Below are positions 46,700 through 59,169 of a stretch of DNA of 64,000 nucleotides, in pieces; the stretch's first letter is position 1, and each line of letters starts with the position of its first letter. Both the position numbers and the translations under genes were made by a program. The stretch spans positions 21,372-85,371 of the forward strand of contig VDFB02321284.1 of NCBI GenBank assembly GCA_007258455.2, read 5' to 3'. The notes under the pieces are model-generated. The model saw nothing but the letters and a program-made list of their open reading frames with translations, did not search any database and was not told the DNA's origin. The DNA comes from Sequoia sempervirens. Lineage: Eukaryota > Streptophyta > Pinopsida > Cupressales > Cupressaceae.

Positions 46700-49690
46700 C
46701 TAAAACTGATTAGTTAACTAATAAATCTACTTGCACATTCCTAAGCAATCTTAAGCCATGGTCAAACTTGCACATATCATGCATGTATATGGCCCATGCT
46801 TACCACTTCCCCACAAAATCCTCTCATGAAGTCCCATATATCCATTTATCCAAGAAGATATTGACCCTTCACATGTCTCCCAAAAAATACTTTTTAAACT
46901 TCCAAAAAGGTCCTTTTTGATCCTCACCCTTATCCTTTCCTAAGATATTCTTGACCATCCAAATCCTTTAATCTTGAAATTTTTGAAGTACACCAATCAC
47001 AAGGTGACACATGAAGGCTTCTCCTTCTCCCAATCCTCTTAATAAAGCTCATCTATTGATATCTTAAATCATTCTCAATCTATGATCAACCATCTATCCA
47101 ATGTATAAATGAAACCTCATTTAATCCATTTTTAAGAGGATCGAGAAGTATAAAGTCATCATATTGATTATAGAACCCACATATCATATCTTAAGCACAA
47201 ATAAATTGGACCAAATCCACACAAATATTGTGTGTGGAACAAGGAGTTCTGGGCTAGAGAAATATTATTTTCTTTCATATTTTATGCAATTGTTTAGCTT
47301 AAATTAAGGTCTCAATTAGGTGTAGAATAGGATTTTAATTCATTTTTATTCCTTATTTCATGTTCTACATTTTTCTTGTTCATATTTTGGCATGCCTCTT
47401 GGGATCCACATCCCTAATATAACTTTTTTTAGTGTTTTGTGAAGTTTTTAGTCACAAGCTCCTAGTTTGGTGTATCTAACCCTACTTTCGGTGTTTTTTC
47501 TTCATATATTAGTGTGCTTGCTATAGATTGGGATTTATACTCTATTTTAGTGCATCTGCTCTATATTGGTGTCATTGCTTCATAGTTTATAATTTTAATA
47601 ATTGTTTAAGAAACACTTCCATTTGATGGCTCTAATATTATTTTATCCATCATTTCTTAGGGTTTTCACATATGTTTGACCTAATTGTGTAGGGATTTAT
47701 CTTCCTAATATATTTTTCATGTTGCATTGTTATTTTCTTGTAGATATAACTACTATCTTGTATATTTTTTGCATATTTTTGGCCTCCACAATGATTTGGT
47801 GTATCTACTTCATGAATTGGCATTTTTGGTATAGAGTGGCATTTATGCTTTTCAATATGGTGTCTTTGCATCCTTGCCCTAGTATCCTCTTTTTTGATAT
47901 TTTGGCCTCATTTTCTCATCATTTTTAGTTTCTACCAGCTTATGGTCTCCCTAATCTTCTTTCCCATCATCATTTTTGACTACCCACTCATAGGTTTTCA
48001 TCTTTTTGGAAAATTTTCTTGTCACTTCCCATTCTACTATGCATGTAACATAGATTAGTGCATCTTATCTATGTTGGTGTTTCTCTTAACATAGTGGTGC
48101 ATATATTATACTTTGGCATATCTATAGGTAAACTTTGGTAAGCGTAGAAATCATCTTTTAAAATTTTTACCTCTATTTAGGACCTCTATTATGATTTTTA
48201 GTTTTATGCCTCTATGGAAATGTATCCATTTTCACTAAATATTTAATAATTTCCATGGTGTTTAATCATAAATAGCTAATAATTTTTTATTCTAACCTCC
48301 TATTCTTTTAGCTTTTCACTATTTCAAGACTTCTTTGAGAAACTACTAACCTATTTGTTATAGCTTTTTATTTGAAGGACTCATCATTTTCCATTTAATA
48401 TAGTTGAACATTTTATTATCTATGGGGAATTAATATTTTGTGTTGCATTTGTGAGAAAAAATTGGTGTGCACGCTCTCTCATCACACCAAAATGTGTTAT
48501 TGGAGATCAAAAATAACTTTTTTTTCTCTTTTATAATTTTTGATATCAATAAAAGAAGGTTGTGTATGTTCTCTTCTTGTGCCACAAGGTGATCTTAAAT
48601 ATCAAAAGCACTTAAATTTTATTTCCCTTGGCAATCCTACCTTATATTTTATCACCAAGAAGATGACCTAAATACTTTTGTTTTGGTGGGTTATATGAAT
48701 TTGGTAGATAATCAAAAAAATATCGTAGTAGGAGAATATTTTGTATTATCAACTAATCTTTCAAGAACTTTATACATTACAAAGTGAAGGGGGAAAGTGG
48801 GTTACCATCATACATACAGAAAGTATACATACTCTCTCATTTAACAAAACTATGTCTCCCATACCTTTGAGTATAATGAGGACATCCCCTAGTAACCTTG
48901 TATAGCCTAGATAGGACCTATCAACTTTGTTTAGTTATAATACACTAGTAAGTAGTTAGCTACAAGAAGTCACTCACCCAATGCCCATAAAAATAGTATT
49001 CTAATCCATGTATTGTCTCCCCTCATACCATCGAGTGATCTTGGCTAATTAAAAATGGTTAGTTCCTCACCATGGTCCCTACACTCTATACTTAGATGAG
49101 TCACATTCATGGGATTACAATCATCTAAATTCTTACTTGAATAGTATAGGTTGTTCATGTGGTTAGAGTGTTTTATTATTGGAACATTTTATCATCTCTT
49201 AAATTAGAAACATTAAAATTTTAAAATCATATAAATTAAAATCAACCTTTGAAGAGATCAAAGTAAAAATCCAAAATCCTCTTGCAAACTAAAGGTTAAA
49301 ACCCTTATCACACAATCTAAATTCAACCATCTCAACTAATCATCCTAACACAAATTAAGTCATCCAAATCATGAATTGTACAATCCTAAACTTAATCACA
49401 AATCCTAATCCAAATCCCAAGTGATATAAGACAAATCAAGAAAAATATAAAACCCTAGGTAATCTTAATCAAATCCCATCCCCTCATGTCCTAATCCAAA
49501 CCATCTAATCTATTATCCAATCTATCATCCTAGTCCATAATCCAATTTTCTAATCAAACCAAATCAATCAACATCTACCTAAATCAAAACCCACTATCAA
49601 AACATAGTAACTTAAATTAAACGTTAGCCTCAAATAAAATTTGATTAAGAAATTTTCTTATCCTAAGTGTTGCAAGAATGGAAAGATTGA
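46700..49690. other. Intergenic sequence, no gene seen
   Basis: AT-rich with stops in all frames. 49,240-49,660 is dominated by degenerate aatcctaaaccaaatc-like strings without a fixed period. No element terminus was recognised until the copia LTR at 49,694. Confidence 0.4.
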
Positions 49691-49693
49691 AGG

Positions 49694-50916
49694 TGTTGTC
49701 ATTGATGTCAACTGGTCGGTTGGTTATCTACTAGTTGCTATTGGTTGTATATGTCAAGGATATTGAGAAAATTGTAAAAAATATATGTTACAGATGTTCT
49801 ATGGTTTCTTTGGGTAATTTGTTTGGAATTGCTCCTGTGGTTGTGTGGTTTAGATATGTTGTCCATGGTTGAGAGAAGGTGCTATATTTAGATTCTTGGT
49901 TGCTGGTTCATTGTACAATGCAAGTTGTGTTCACTAGTTGTGAACTGTGGTTTTCTATGTTTATAATTGAGGTCCGAGAGAGATGGTGTTGGTACAGATT
50001 TCTCTTTAATGAAGTCTTATGACATATGGTTCTAAATTTGTGTTGCCCTGACTATTTTGAAGTTAATTTCAGCATTTGGAAAGTTCGTGCTTAATGGTTT
50101 TATATGTTTTACACTAGTGTGGCTGAACTTATGTGAAATACTACTTTCAATAATGATGAAGTGTGTTGGATCTACTTGGGTCCCTATGAAGTGTGTGTTT
50201 GGGTCGCCCTCATTCTAATTCCACCATAGGATGTTTTGGTGCCAACCTAATTTTAATTTGATTTGGATAGCCGACTTTGGGTATGTTTCAAAATTGAATA
50301 TGGTATAAATACAAGATGAGTTAGTAATGGAAAATATACAAGGGCAAAGAAGAAGCATAATAAGAGAAAAGATAAAGTACAATTTGGTATGACATTGATT
50401 CTATTCAGTAAGAGTGTGTGTTGAGAGTGTGGGAGATCAGTGCGAAGCTTAATGTTGAGTTTCCAGATGTAGTGAGTAGAAGGAAAACTCTATCATTCAT
50501 GCAAGTTGATCGAGTGACTATGGTAGAATCCTTTGTTGCATTGGGATTGTAGTCTCTTTGTAACAAGTCTTCTTTGTCTTCTTTGTATCTCCATGGTAGT
50601 GAGTCGTCTGGGTTGTAGCCCTGTTGGACATCGAGTCCTTGTTGTGGATAGTCAGTCCTTATTTCAAGTAGTGAGCCTTTTTGTAATTAGTTTCAATATT
50701 CTCTATAATGTGAGTTAATCCTCACCATGGTTTTTCCCTCATTGGGTTTTCCACGTAAATCTGGCGTTACTATGTTTATGTGTTGGATTTGAGTTTTTGC
50801 ATTGGCATTTGATGATTAATCATTTAATGGGTATTAAGTATTAGTTCTGGTGATTGAATTAAAGGTTTAATTTTGTGACAACTGATTCACCCCCCCCTCA
50901 ATTGTCCTATTCAACA
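49694..50916 (+). mobile_element. 5' LTR of the copia element
   Basis: It begins tgttgtcattgatgtcaact and ends cctattcaaca immediately before a primer-binding site, so it follows the TG...CA rule; the length is 1,223 bp. A TATA box is at 50,304-50,310. The left edge is from sequence logic only, because the partner LTR is outside the window. Confidence 0.7.
50304..50310 (+). promoter_or_regulatory. TATA box in copia 5' LTR
   Basis: tataaat, in the context tggtataaatacaag, is about 610 bp into the LTR and fits an RNA polymerase II core promoter. Confidence 0.55.
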
Positions 50917-50918
50917 AT

Positions 50919-50930
50919 TGGTATTAGAGC
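50919..50930 (+). promoter_or_regulatory. Primer-binding site (initiator Met-tRNA type)
   Basis: tggtattagagc lies two bases after the LTR end. It matches the common plant copia site tggtatcagagc with one C-to-T change, so it pairs with the 3' end of initiator tRNA-Met. Confidence 0.8.
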
Positions 50931-50976
50931 GCAAGGTTCCTTGGTGAAGAGCTTAACCGCTTGAGGAAGGTCTAGG

Positions 50977-51390
50977 ATGGTTGGAAAAATGGTTTTTGAC
51001 TATCTGAGGTTTGATGGAACTAACTATGGTATCTGGAAAGTATTGATGGAAGAATATCTAGAGTACTATGGATATGACATGGAGAAAGCTTACAAAAATA
51101 CTTACACTCCTCCTGCTAATGGTCTAAGTACAGTTGAAGAGATCAAAGAACATGAAGTGAACAATAAGGTGAAGTTCATCTTGAAGAATAGTCTGGTACA
51201 TTTCGAGTTGATTAAGGTTCATAATTTGAAAACAACTAAGTCTGGGATGCTTTGGAAAGAGTTAAAGAATCAAAATTACAGAACTTGGAAACACAGTTTG
51301 ATTTTCTACATATGTCTAAAGATGAGAATATTAAAGCTTATGTACAGAGATTGGATGATATAGTGGTCAGAATGAGAGGACTTGGTGCTA
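50977..51390 (+). pseudogene. Copia gag, N-terminal part
   Basis: It starts MVGKMVFDYLRFDGTNYGIW, the usual copia gag opening (F.G.NY..W), and has 128 codons in the first frame. Around 51,270 a frame slip occurs, and the coding sense carries on as QRLDDIVVRMRGLGAT up to the gypsy insertion point. Gag forms the virus-like particle that packages element RNA. Confidence 0.8.
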
Positions 51391-51392
51391 CT
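51388..51392. repeat. Gypsy target-site duplication, left
   Basis: ctact abuts the left LTR and is identical to 62,078-62,082. Confidence 0.9.
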
Positions 51393-52615
51393 TGATGAGC
51401 TCAGTTTTTGGTCTAGTTTTGGGGTGAATCTATAGTTTATTTTCTTATAGATGTCATGGACTTTAATGCTTAAGTGTTAACATTGGCATAATGTTTCCTC
51501 AAACCGTTGACATTTGAACCCTACAAACTTTAATGATACTTGGCATAGAATGTGAACTATCTATATTGATTTTGCATGTGGTTATTGAACGTTTCTTATG
51601 GTGATTATAGATGTGTAGTTATTATGCATACTAACCTTGCCATGCAAATTTAATGTGCTAAGTTGAAGAAGACACCACTAGCTAGGCATGCACCATGACG
51701 ACCAGCAAAGGAAGTGCTCCAAGTCAAAGAAGACCGGCAGAAAAAGATTCTACATGCAACCAAAGTGTAACTGCCTTGTTGTAATGAACTTTTAATTTTT
51801 TGAGCATGCATGGGCATTACTATTGTGTTGAGTCTACGTCTAACTTGCATGTCTGACCAGATTCCATGCATGCATAACCGCCATCGCTCCACTTTCTTTG
51901 TTTTCCCTAATTGGCGTCCTCCCAGTCGTGGAGTTGACTACCTTGTTTAGTTGTTAGCATAAATAATAATTGGATGTTCCTTCCTCTAAGTTAGTTATTT
52001 AGTTAGTGAGTTTATTGTTCAGTCAGTTGATTAGTAAGAACAGAGGAAGAGGTTGCACGATTTGATATTGTATTCTAGTTTCAATTTGGAGTGAATGAAA
52101 TAAAAGTATGAGTTTGAGCATTTGAGTTCTTGTTAGTTTAGAGGATACTTATCCAAGGGGGACCACTTGGTGAGTAATCCATTTCATTAGTTTGGTATTA
52201 TTTGTTGTTTAGTACTCAATTGAAAATCTAGCATCGACTGTTCCTGCAGCCACTGGAAGTCAATTTTGTGTTTGTTCCTGTAGCCAAAGCAGACAAAGTA
52301 GTTCCTTGTTTGTCACTCAGATCTTTTATTTCTATCACACATTTCAGTTTAGCATATTCCTTGGTTGATGTTCAGTATTTTCTTTGTTTCCTTTCCAACA
52401 ATTTACTTTCAACATTGTGTTTCTTAACTATAGAATGCAATGACTAATTGAGCCCCTAGTGCACATACAATGTTGGCCCATTTCAAGTTCATGTCCCTGG
52501 GTTGAAAATTTAAATTCACCTTCGTGATGATTGAAGTAGCTATTCAGGTTAGATTCCCAATCTCTTAATCAAGGTTGTAAAGGCTTAGTTATGGAATCAT
52601 TGTAGGAGGCCAACA
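51393..52615 (+). mobile_element. Gypsy 5' LTR
   Basis: 1,223 bp, starting tgatgagctcag and ending ggaggccaaca. It is homologous over its whole length to 60,861-62,077. It holds a candidate promoter region around gcataaataataattgg (near 51,958). Confidence 0.95.
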
Positions 52616-52616
52616 T

Positions 52617-52640
52617 TTTCGGCACCATTGTCGGGGATGG
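52617..52640 (+). promoter_or_regulatory. Gypsy primer-binding site (degenerate)
   Basis: ttcggcaccattgtcgggga follows the LTR end. It resembles the common plant gypsy site tggcgccgttgccgggga with C-to-T and G-to-A changes, as expected for an old methylated copy. Confidence 0.65.
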
Positions 52641-52789
52641 TGTCAAGCTAGGAAGTTTTTGGAGTCATTGTTAGTTTCTTTCTGTAGTGTTTTTAAAGTT
52701 GTTCTTAGTATATCATCATTTAGAAGTAATGACCCTTTATTCATTACCAATTCTTTATGTGTGAGCTAACCGATAGTGAGTAATACTAC

Positions 52790-53616
52790 ATGCATAGAGG
52801 AAGGAAAAGGGATGCTTACGGGAGATTCCTTCCTAAGAATACTAATCCATTCCAGCTAGTTGAATATCAAAGCTTATCAGAAGAAGAAGATCCACACCCC
52901 TTTGCAAATGCATATCCTGATCTAACTAGTTTTGAAGTCTCCTCTGAAGATCAAAATCAGCCTGAGAACCCCCTTGCTTTGGAACAACATCAAGTAGGCA
53001 TGGGTGATGCAAATGGGAACAAACCCAACCAACCAACTTTTCCTTTTCCCATTTCCCAGCAGAATAACATTGGAAACATCAAGAATATCCTTGCTTTAGC
53101 ACTCCCAAAGTTTTATGGACTCGTCACAGAAGATCCTGACACCTTTTTATTCGAATTTGACATACTGTGTAGTAGTTATGATTATACTACTGATGCCCAT
53201 CGGCTTAAGTTATTTCCCTCCACTCTGAAGGAAGTTGCATTAAGATGGTTCAAGAGCCTGGGCAGAAATAATGTGTAAACTTGGGAAGACATGAAGACAA
53301 AGTTCCTTGAGAAATACAAGGAATACTGTAGGGGAGTGATATGAGAGGAGGTGACATTTTCAAGATGCAACAAAAGGAGGATGAGAGCCTAGAAGACTAC
53401 ATTGCAAGATTTTTGTTTTGCCTACAAAAGTCTCCACACCATGCACTTAATGAGGATTCAAAAATGTTACTCTTCCTAAAAGAAATCAATAACAACTGCA
53501 CTGATGCCTTGGACCTCATGGATGGAGGAGATATCTCCCAAGTTCCTTGGGAGGATATTAAGAAGATATGCCAGAATTACTCTAGGGCTACTTCAAAGAA
53601 AGGGAGAGCTTATTAG
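52790..53616 (+). pseudogene. Gypsy gag
   Basis: 52,790-53,278 gives 162 codons: an N-terminal RKRDAYGRFLPKN, then the conserved capsid block (LPKFYGLVTEDPDTFLFEF, RLKLFPSTLKEVALRWF, then TWEDMKTKFLEKY after a stop). A single frameshift near 53,335 moves the reading to frame 1, which continues FKMQQKEDESLEDYIARFLF to 53,616. Gag is the capsid precursor. This is the only indel recognised in the gag-pol coding region. Confidence 0.85.
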
Positions 53617-54795
53617 TCTTCCATGGGTAAGTCAACTACCGGTGGAGTTTCAAGGATGGAGATCACTCATTTACTAGAAAACTTCAAGCAAGACATTATT
53701 AAAAATCTAGCTACTCAGCTAGATAGACTTTAGGCTAAGAAGAAGCAAGAGGAGGCAGAGATGATGTTGACAGAGTATTGTCCCCACTGTAGACAAAAGA
53801 AGAAGGACTACAGATGTAAGATGGTAGCTAACCTGGAAAGCAAGTAGATGTCAGCTGAGTTCAAGCCAATTCAAATTGAAGAAGACCAAGTTTACTATGT
53901 TGCACAAAGGAATCCTTGGGCTCCAAGAAAAGGTATGCCACCGGATCCACTATCCTATGTTGGGCCATTTTTTAACTCTTATTCATCTGGTAACCAATGG
54001 CAACCCCAATACCCACCTAGTTATGGGGGATATCCACCAGAGCCTTGGAGTAACCCTCCAAATGCTTGGCCCAGTCATTAGAGTTCTCCACCTCAGTGGC
54101 AGCACCCTTAGGGGAATTGGCAGCAATTCCAAGGAATTTGGCAACCACCTCTAGGAAATTGGCAGCAAACAAATCAATGGAGAGGAGGACAACAATGGCC
54201 TACTCAAATAACCAATTACATGCAACCACCTTCTCAATCCCATAAACTTGCTCTAATGCCTCCACCTACTAATCCAAGCTCAAATGCACCTAAACCAACT
54301 CAACTACCAACTCAACCCACACCTAATCCTAATAACAAACCACAGTAGCAACTTGTATACTCTATTGATTCAAATCAATTCCCTGCATATGTTGTGAGTG
54401 TAAGTGATATCCATCTACATTTAGGAACCACTCTACCAGGCCCTTCCAAGTCCATCATCACTGAGCTTCCTGTGGAAGAAGAGGAGGAGCCTCAGAATGG
54501 CCCCATTCAGCCCAATGCACCTAAAAATTCTAAACTAGTTCCTGTCAAACAGACCAAGCAAGAACCGCCATTTCCTCAGATATTGAAAGTTTCCAAGAAG
54601 AAAGAAGAAAAGGAGGATACCACTTTTGATATTTTGGATCAACTATAGCATATATGTGTTCAGATACCCTTATTTCAATCCATAAATGATGTTCCAATCT
54701 ACGAAAAATCTATCAAGGAAGCTTGTCTTAAGAAGCTAGAAAGGAAGAAGAAAGACCTAACTATAGTTCATGTGGTGGGATAGCTAGCTGATATC
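53617..54795 (+). pseudogene. Gypsy gag C-terminal linker (Pro/Gln/Trp-rich)
   Basis: Same frame as the later pol. It contains a CPHC...C motif (about 53,780-53,820), then a Gln/Pro/Trp/Asn-rich tract with repeated GNWQQ and WQPP between 54,050 and 54,200. An acidic then Lys-rich part leads to the protease (VEEEEEPQNG at about 54,470, VSKKKEEKED at about 54,590). Stops at 53,731, 53,845, 54,079, 54,109, 54,346, 54,646 and 54,781 are all TAG. Confidence 0.7.
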
Positions 54796-55374
54796 ATGCT
54801 GGGAAAAGTGACTATTCCCAAGTATAATGACCTAGGCAGTCATGTGGTAGCAGTTGTCATAAATGGGATCAAAATGAAGAATGCTCTGATAGATCTAGGG
54901 GCAGTAATCAATGTAATGACCAAAGACATCCCGCAACAACTAAATATTGTAAGTATGAGGTCTACTCCTATTGTCCTGCAGCTTGCTGATAGCTCTACTG
55001 TTAAGCCTGATGGCGCAGTGGAGGATGTTGCGGTAGTCCTAGACTCCTAGGAATATCCAACAGACTTTATGATTCTTTCTCCTAAGGCTACACTAGGTAG
55101 GTACCCCATCATTCTTGGAAGACCTTGGTTGGCGACTGCAGATGCATATATTGGATGTTGTTCTGGTGATATGACCATTTCAGATGGAAGGAGTACAAAA
55201 AAATTTGTTCTCTATCCACCTGCTCAGCCATCTCACGCTAAAGAAGATTTTGTATGGCCACAAGTTGGTGAAGAGGCCGAGGAAGTTAATTTTGTGGTGC
55301 AACTTATGATGATAGGAAGAAGCTCTTTTATGCATCTCCAAGATGAAGATGAAGTGTTGGATAATCTCATCTAG
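54796..55374 (+). pseudogene. Gypsy aspartic protease
   Basis: MKNALIDLGAVINVMTKDI (about 54,873-54,930) is the active-site block; plant gypsy elements usually have DLGASINVM. RYPIILGRPWLATADAYIGC at about 55,090-55,155 is the second conserved block (ILGRPWL). The enzyme cleaves the Gag-Pol polyprotein. One TAG stop at 55,048 separates the two blocks. Confidence 0.85.
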
Positions 55375-55422
55375 AACCATTGTGAAGTGGAAGAAGCATC
55401 ATCTTCTACTCTGGTCTGGACA

Positions 55423-55521
55423 CTTCAGCCTACTCTTCTTGCAGCCACTGTTCTTGCAAACATTTTTCCTGCAGCCACTCTTCCTGCAGCAACTGTTCCT
55501 ATGCACACTCTTGCTGTAGCA
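55423..55521 (+). repeat. In-frame 15-bp repeat in the protease-RT linker
   Basis: Six successive 15-bp units from 55,423, for example cttgcagccactgtt, cctgcagccactctt and cctgcagcaactgtt, encode (L/P)AAT(V/L) repeats. The same string (ttcctgcagccactg) occurs in the 5' LTR near 52,240 and in altered form in the 3' LTR near 61,711. Confidence 0.8.
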
Positions 55522-55605
55522 AGAAGTATGTTCCATACATTGATGTCATGTGAACTAAAGGTAAAATGTATTAATGAAGCAGCCATCATAGAATTAACTA
55601 CATAA

Positions 55606-56427
55606 ATCTAAGTGTCTGAAGGAAAATACTTGAATGTCAATAGTAAATTGAGTGAAGAGTAACAACTATTATTGGAAAAACTATTAAGTGCCCATCAACA
55701 TGCATTTGCATGGGATTATCATGATATGAAAGGTCTGGATCTTAAACTCTGTACACACAGAATTTATATCAAAGATGATTGCACTCCAGTGAGATAGCCA
55801 CAAAGAAGAATCAACCCTGCACTTAGAGAGATTGTGAAAGGTGAATTGCAGAAATTACTAGATGTGGGATTTATATACCCCATTTCAGATAGTCAGTGGG
55901 TATCTCCATTAGTGATTATGCCCAACAAAGGAGGGAAATGGCAATTTTGTATTGATTATAGAGAACTTAATGCTGTCACCAAGAAGGATCACTTTACTTT
56001 ACCCTTCATTGTTCAAGTTTTGGACACACTTGTAGGAAAGCAATATTTCTCTTTTCTAGATGGATTCAACAGTTACAACTAGATCCAAATTGCACCAAAA
56101 AATCAAGAGAAGACCACATTTACTTGTCAATGGGGGACCTACGCTTATTTAGTGCTCCCATTTGGCTTGTGCAATGCACCTGCAACCTTCCAGAGGGCAG
56201 TCATTAGCATCTTCTCAGACATTTCTCATGATTGCATGGAGATTTATGTGGATGATTTCACCACTTATGGTGTTGAATTTAATCAAGCATTGGAGAATCT
56301 CAAGAGAGTTCTACAGATATGTGAAGATCAAAACTTGTCCTTGAATAGTGAAAAGTGTTTCATGATGATGTAAGAAGGTGTAGTTCTTGGCCACTACATC
56401 TCCCATAACATAATTCAAGTAGACCCT
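55606..56427 (+). pseudogene. Gypsy reverse transcriptase
   Basis: Conserved blocks: RRINPALREIVKGELQKLLD, WVSPLVIMPNKGGKWQFCID then YRELNAVTKKDHFTLPF, QYFSFLDGFNSYN with a TAG where the family has Gln, FGLCNAPATFQR, and the catalytic MEIYVDDF at about 56,245-56,268, ending SLNSEKCFM. The catalytic Asp pair is intact. Stops at 55,795 (TAG), 56,080 (TAG) and 56,371 (TAA) inactivate it. Confidence 0.95.
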
Positions 56428-57060
56428 GTGAAAATTGAGGTAATCACAAATCTGCCTACACCTGCAAAACAAAAGGATGTTAGAAGTTTCTTGGGCCATG
56501 TAGGATATTACAAAATATTCATCAAAAATTTCAGCAAGGTAGCAGCACCGCTATATACTCTCCTCACTAAAAATGTTGAATTTCAGTGGACTGAAGCTTG
56601 TGACAAGGCATTTTTTGACTTGAAGGCAGCTTTGACAAATGCTCATGTACTTAAGGGACCCAATTGGGAGCTTCCTTTCCACATTCACACTGATACATCA
56701 GACTATGCCATAGGAGTAGTCTTAGGACAGAAAGAGGGGGTTGTTGAAAATTTTATTTACTTTGTCAGCAGAAAAATGCAAGGAGTTGAATTCAATTATA
56801 CAGTGACAGAGAAAGAGATGTTGACAATAATTTATGCACTAAACAAATTCATACATTACATAACAAGCTACCAAATCTTTGGACACACTGATCATGCAGC
56901 CATTAGGTACCTCATGAATAAACCTTTGATCACAGGTAGATTGGTAAGATGGTTATTGTTGATGTAGGAGTTTGATATAACCATTATAGATAAGCCAAGG
57001 AAAGCTAATGTTGCTGCAGATTTTCTTTCAAGGCTAACTACATTAGAAGATAATCAACCC
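56428..57060 (+). pseudogene. Gypsy RNase H
   Basis: SFLGHVGYYKIFIKNFSKVA (connection), then HTDTSDYAIGVVLGQKEG with the first catalytic Asp, YTVTEKEMLTIIYALNKF with the Glu, and FGHTDHAAIRYLMNKP with the second Asp. After one TAG (56,965) comes KANVAADFLSRL with the last Asp. It degrades element RNA in the RNA-DNA hybrid. One stop only. Confidence 0.9.
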
Positions 57061-58452
57061 ATAGATGACTCTTTTCCTCATGAGCATCTATTTTCTCTCA
57101 ATGTACAAATGCCATGGTATGCTCACATAGCTAATTACTTGGTTACAGGTAGAATTCCTTCTCACTTCTCTTCAAAAGAGAAAAGGGCACTTATTGAAAG
57201 ATCTTTTCCTTTCTCTTGGATTGTTGGATGTTTTTTTTATACTAGACCTGATCATGTCATGAGAAGATGAGTGAGAGAAGATGAAACATACGACATTTTC
57301 CATGCAGGTCACAACAAACCTTGTGGAGGATACTTTGTAGCCAAGAGGATAGCAATGAATATTTTGAACACGGGATATTATTGGCCAACACTCCACAAGG
57401 ATGCAGGAAGCTATACCAAAAAATATGATAGATGTCAAAGAATGGGTAGACCAACAAGATTTGATGAGATGCCACTATGCCCTCAGGTAGTAATCACTCC
57501 CTTTGACAAGTGGGGATTAGATTTTGTGGGACCAATTGACCCTCCATCAAATGGTAAGTCTTATATACTAGTATGCACTGATTATGTAACTAAATGGGTA
57601 CAAGTTAAGGCCATGAAACATGCAAGAGATAACAAGGTTGTAAAAAAAAATTATGAGGAGATTTTCACAAGATATGGAGTGCCAAGAGAAATAGTGACTG
57701 ATCAAGGGCCACAATTCACATCAACTCTTGTTGTAGCACTAGTAAATGAGTACAATATAAGGCATAGAAAGTCTACTCCTTATCACCTCCAGGCTAATGG
57801 ACAAGTTGAGGTGACCAACAGGAAAATTGAAGCCATTCTAACTAAAATAGTAGCTGTTCATAAGAAGGATTGGGTAAACAGATTACCATAAGTTGTTTGG
57901 GCCTATAAGACAACATGGAAAACAACTACAAGCTTCACCCCATTTGAATTACTATATGGAAAGACAACCATGATGCTAGTCAAATTTGAGCATAAGACTC
58001 TACGTACTGCAATACATTTGGGGATGGACATATCTAAAGCACAAAGAGAAAGAATCGTGTAGCTAAATGCTATGGATGAGATAAGAAGAGCAACCATACA
58101 ACATTTAGAGGTAATGCAAAATCAGAGAATCAAGTGGCATGACAAATTTATTAAGGACAAGAAGTTCAAGCTGGGAGATTGGGCTTTGCTCTATGATTCA
58201 AGATACAAAGACAACATAGGAAAATTGCAAACAAGGTGGCTAGGACCATACGAAGTTGTTGAGGTCTTTCCTAATGGAGTTGTTCAACTCACCACCATTG
58301 ACCCTGTCAGGTTCAAATTACTTGTCAATGGTCATCGCCTCAGATTATACCATAAGCCAGCTTCTAAAGAAGAGTTCCTGCAGCAATTCATCTTGCACTC
58401 AGAGCTTCCTATAGCCGAAGGCGATGGACCTAGTGCCCCTCCTTCAGCCTAA
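57061..58452 (+). pseudogene. Gypsy integrase
   Basis: Zinc-binding HHCC domain: H..H in IFHAGHNKPCGGYF and YDRCQRMG, where the first Cys is Tyr here. Core DDE: WGLDFVGPIDPP, REIVTDQGPQFTS and NGQVEVTNRKIEAI retain D, D and E. The C-terminal part contains FKLGDWALLYDSRYK and WLGPYEVVEVFPNGVVQL, the GKL/GPY-type end. Stops: TGA 57,268, TAA 57,889, TAG 58,060. The natural stop is TAA at 58,450. Confidence 0.95.
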
Positions 58453-59169
58453 TTCAGGTACATACTTTCCATAATAAAGACTTTCACTTACGTGGAATTC
58501 CACTTCATCATCTTCCCATCCACCCATCCATCACCACCTTTCTCTCTTCCACCTCATTCCACCTCATCTTGGTTTATTGCTTGATTCATTTTTTTTCAAC
58601 AAGGTGAGCATTACTTTATCTGCGATCTTTGTGGAAAAATATTCCACACACTCAAGTATGTGCGTATTAATTGCTATCTTTAATCATATTTTAAGTATGT
58701 TTATTTAATCATTGTATGTTAGTATAGACGTTTGCATAAAATGCCATCATTCCCTGTCACATCAATGCTCCCATCTTGCATGTGTGGACACATGTCCAAA
58801 TTTAGGTTGGGGGAGGCGAACGAAAAAGATGCAAATATTGTATTGTCCAGGTGTCAAAATTGAAATCCAAGGAAGGATGGCTTGCATGTGTGAAGTGACA
58901 ATGATTGCAGCCGCCATTTCTTCCTATCATGAACTCCCTTTATCACTCCTTTTCTTGCCATTATTACCTTGCCGTAATCTTGAGTTGCAAAACAAGAGAA
59001 AGAAAATTCAGGCGACACAGGCACTAGAAATTTAGCAAGTTGGTCCTAAGATTTAACAGAAACTGTAGGGAATTGCATTCGGTTTTTAGAAGGGGAATTG
59101 TAGGAAAAGAGTTGCAAAGCATTAGTTTGGTTGAAGACAATGGGAGGTGGGTTAATTTGAAACGAACCC

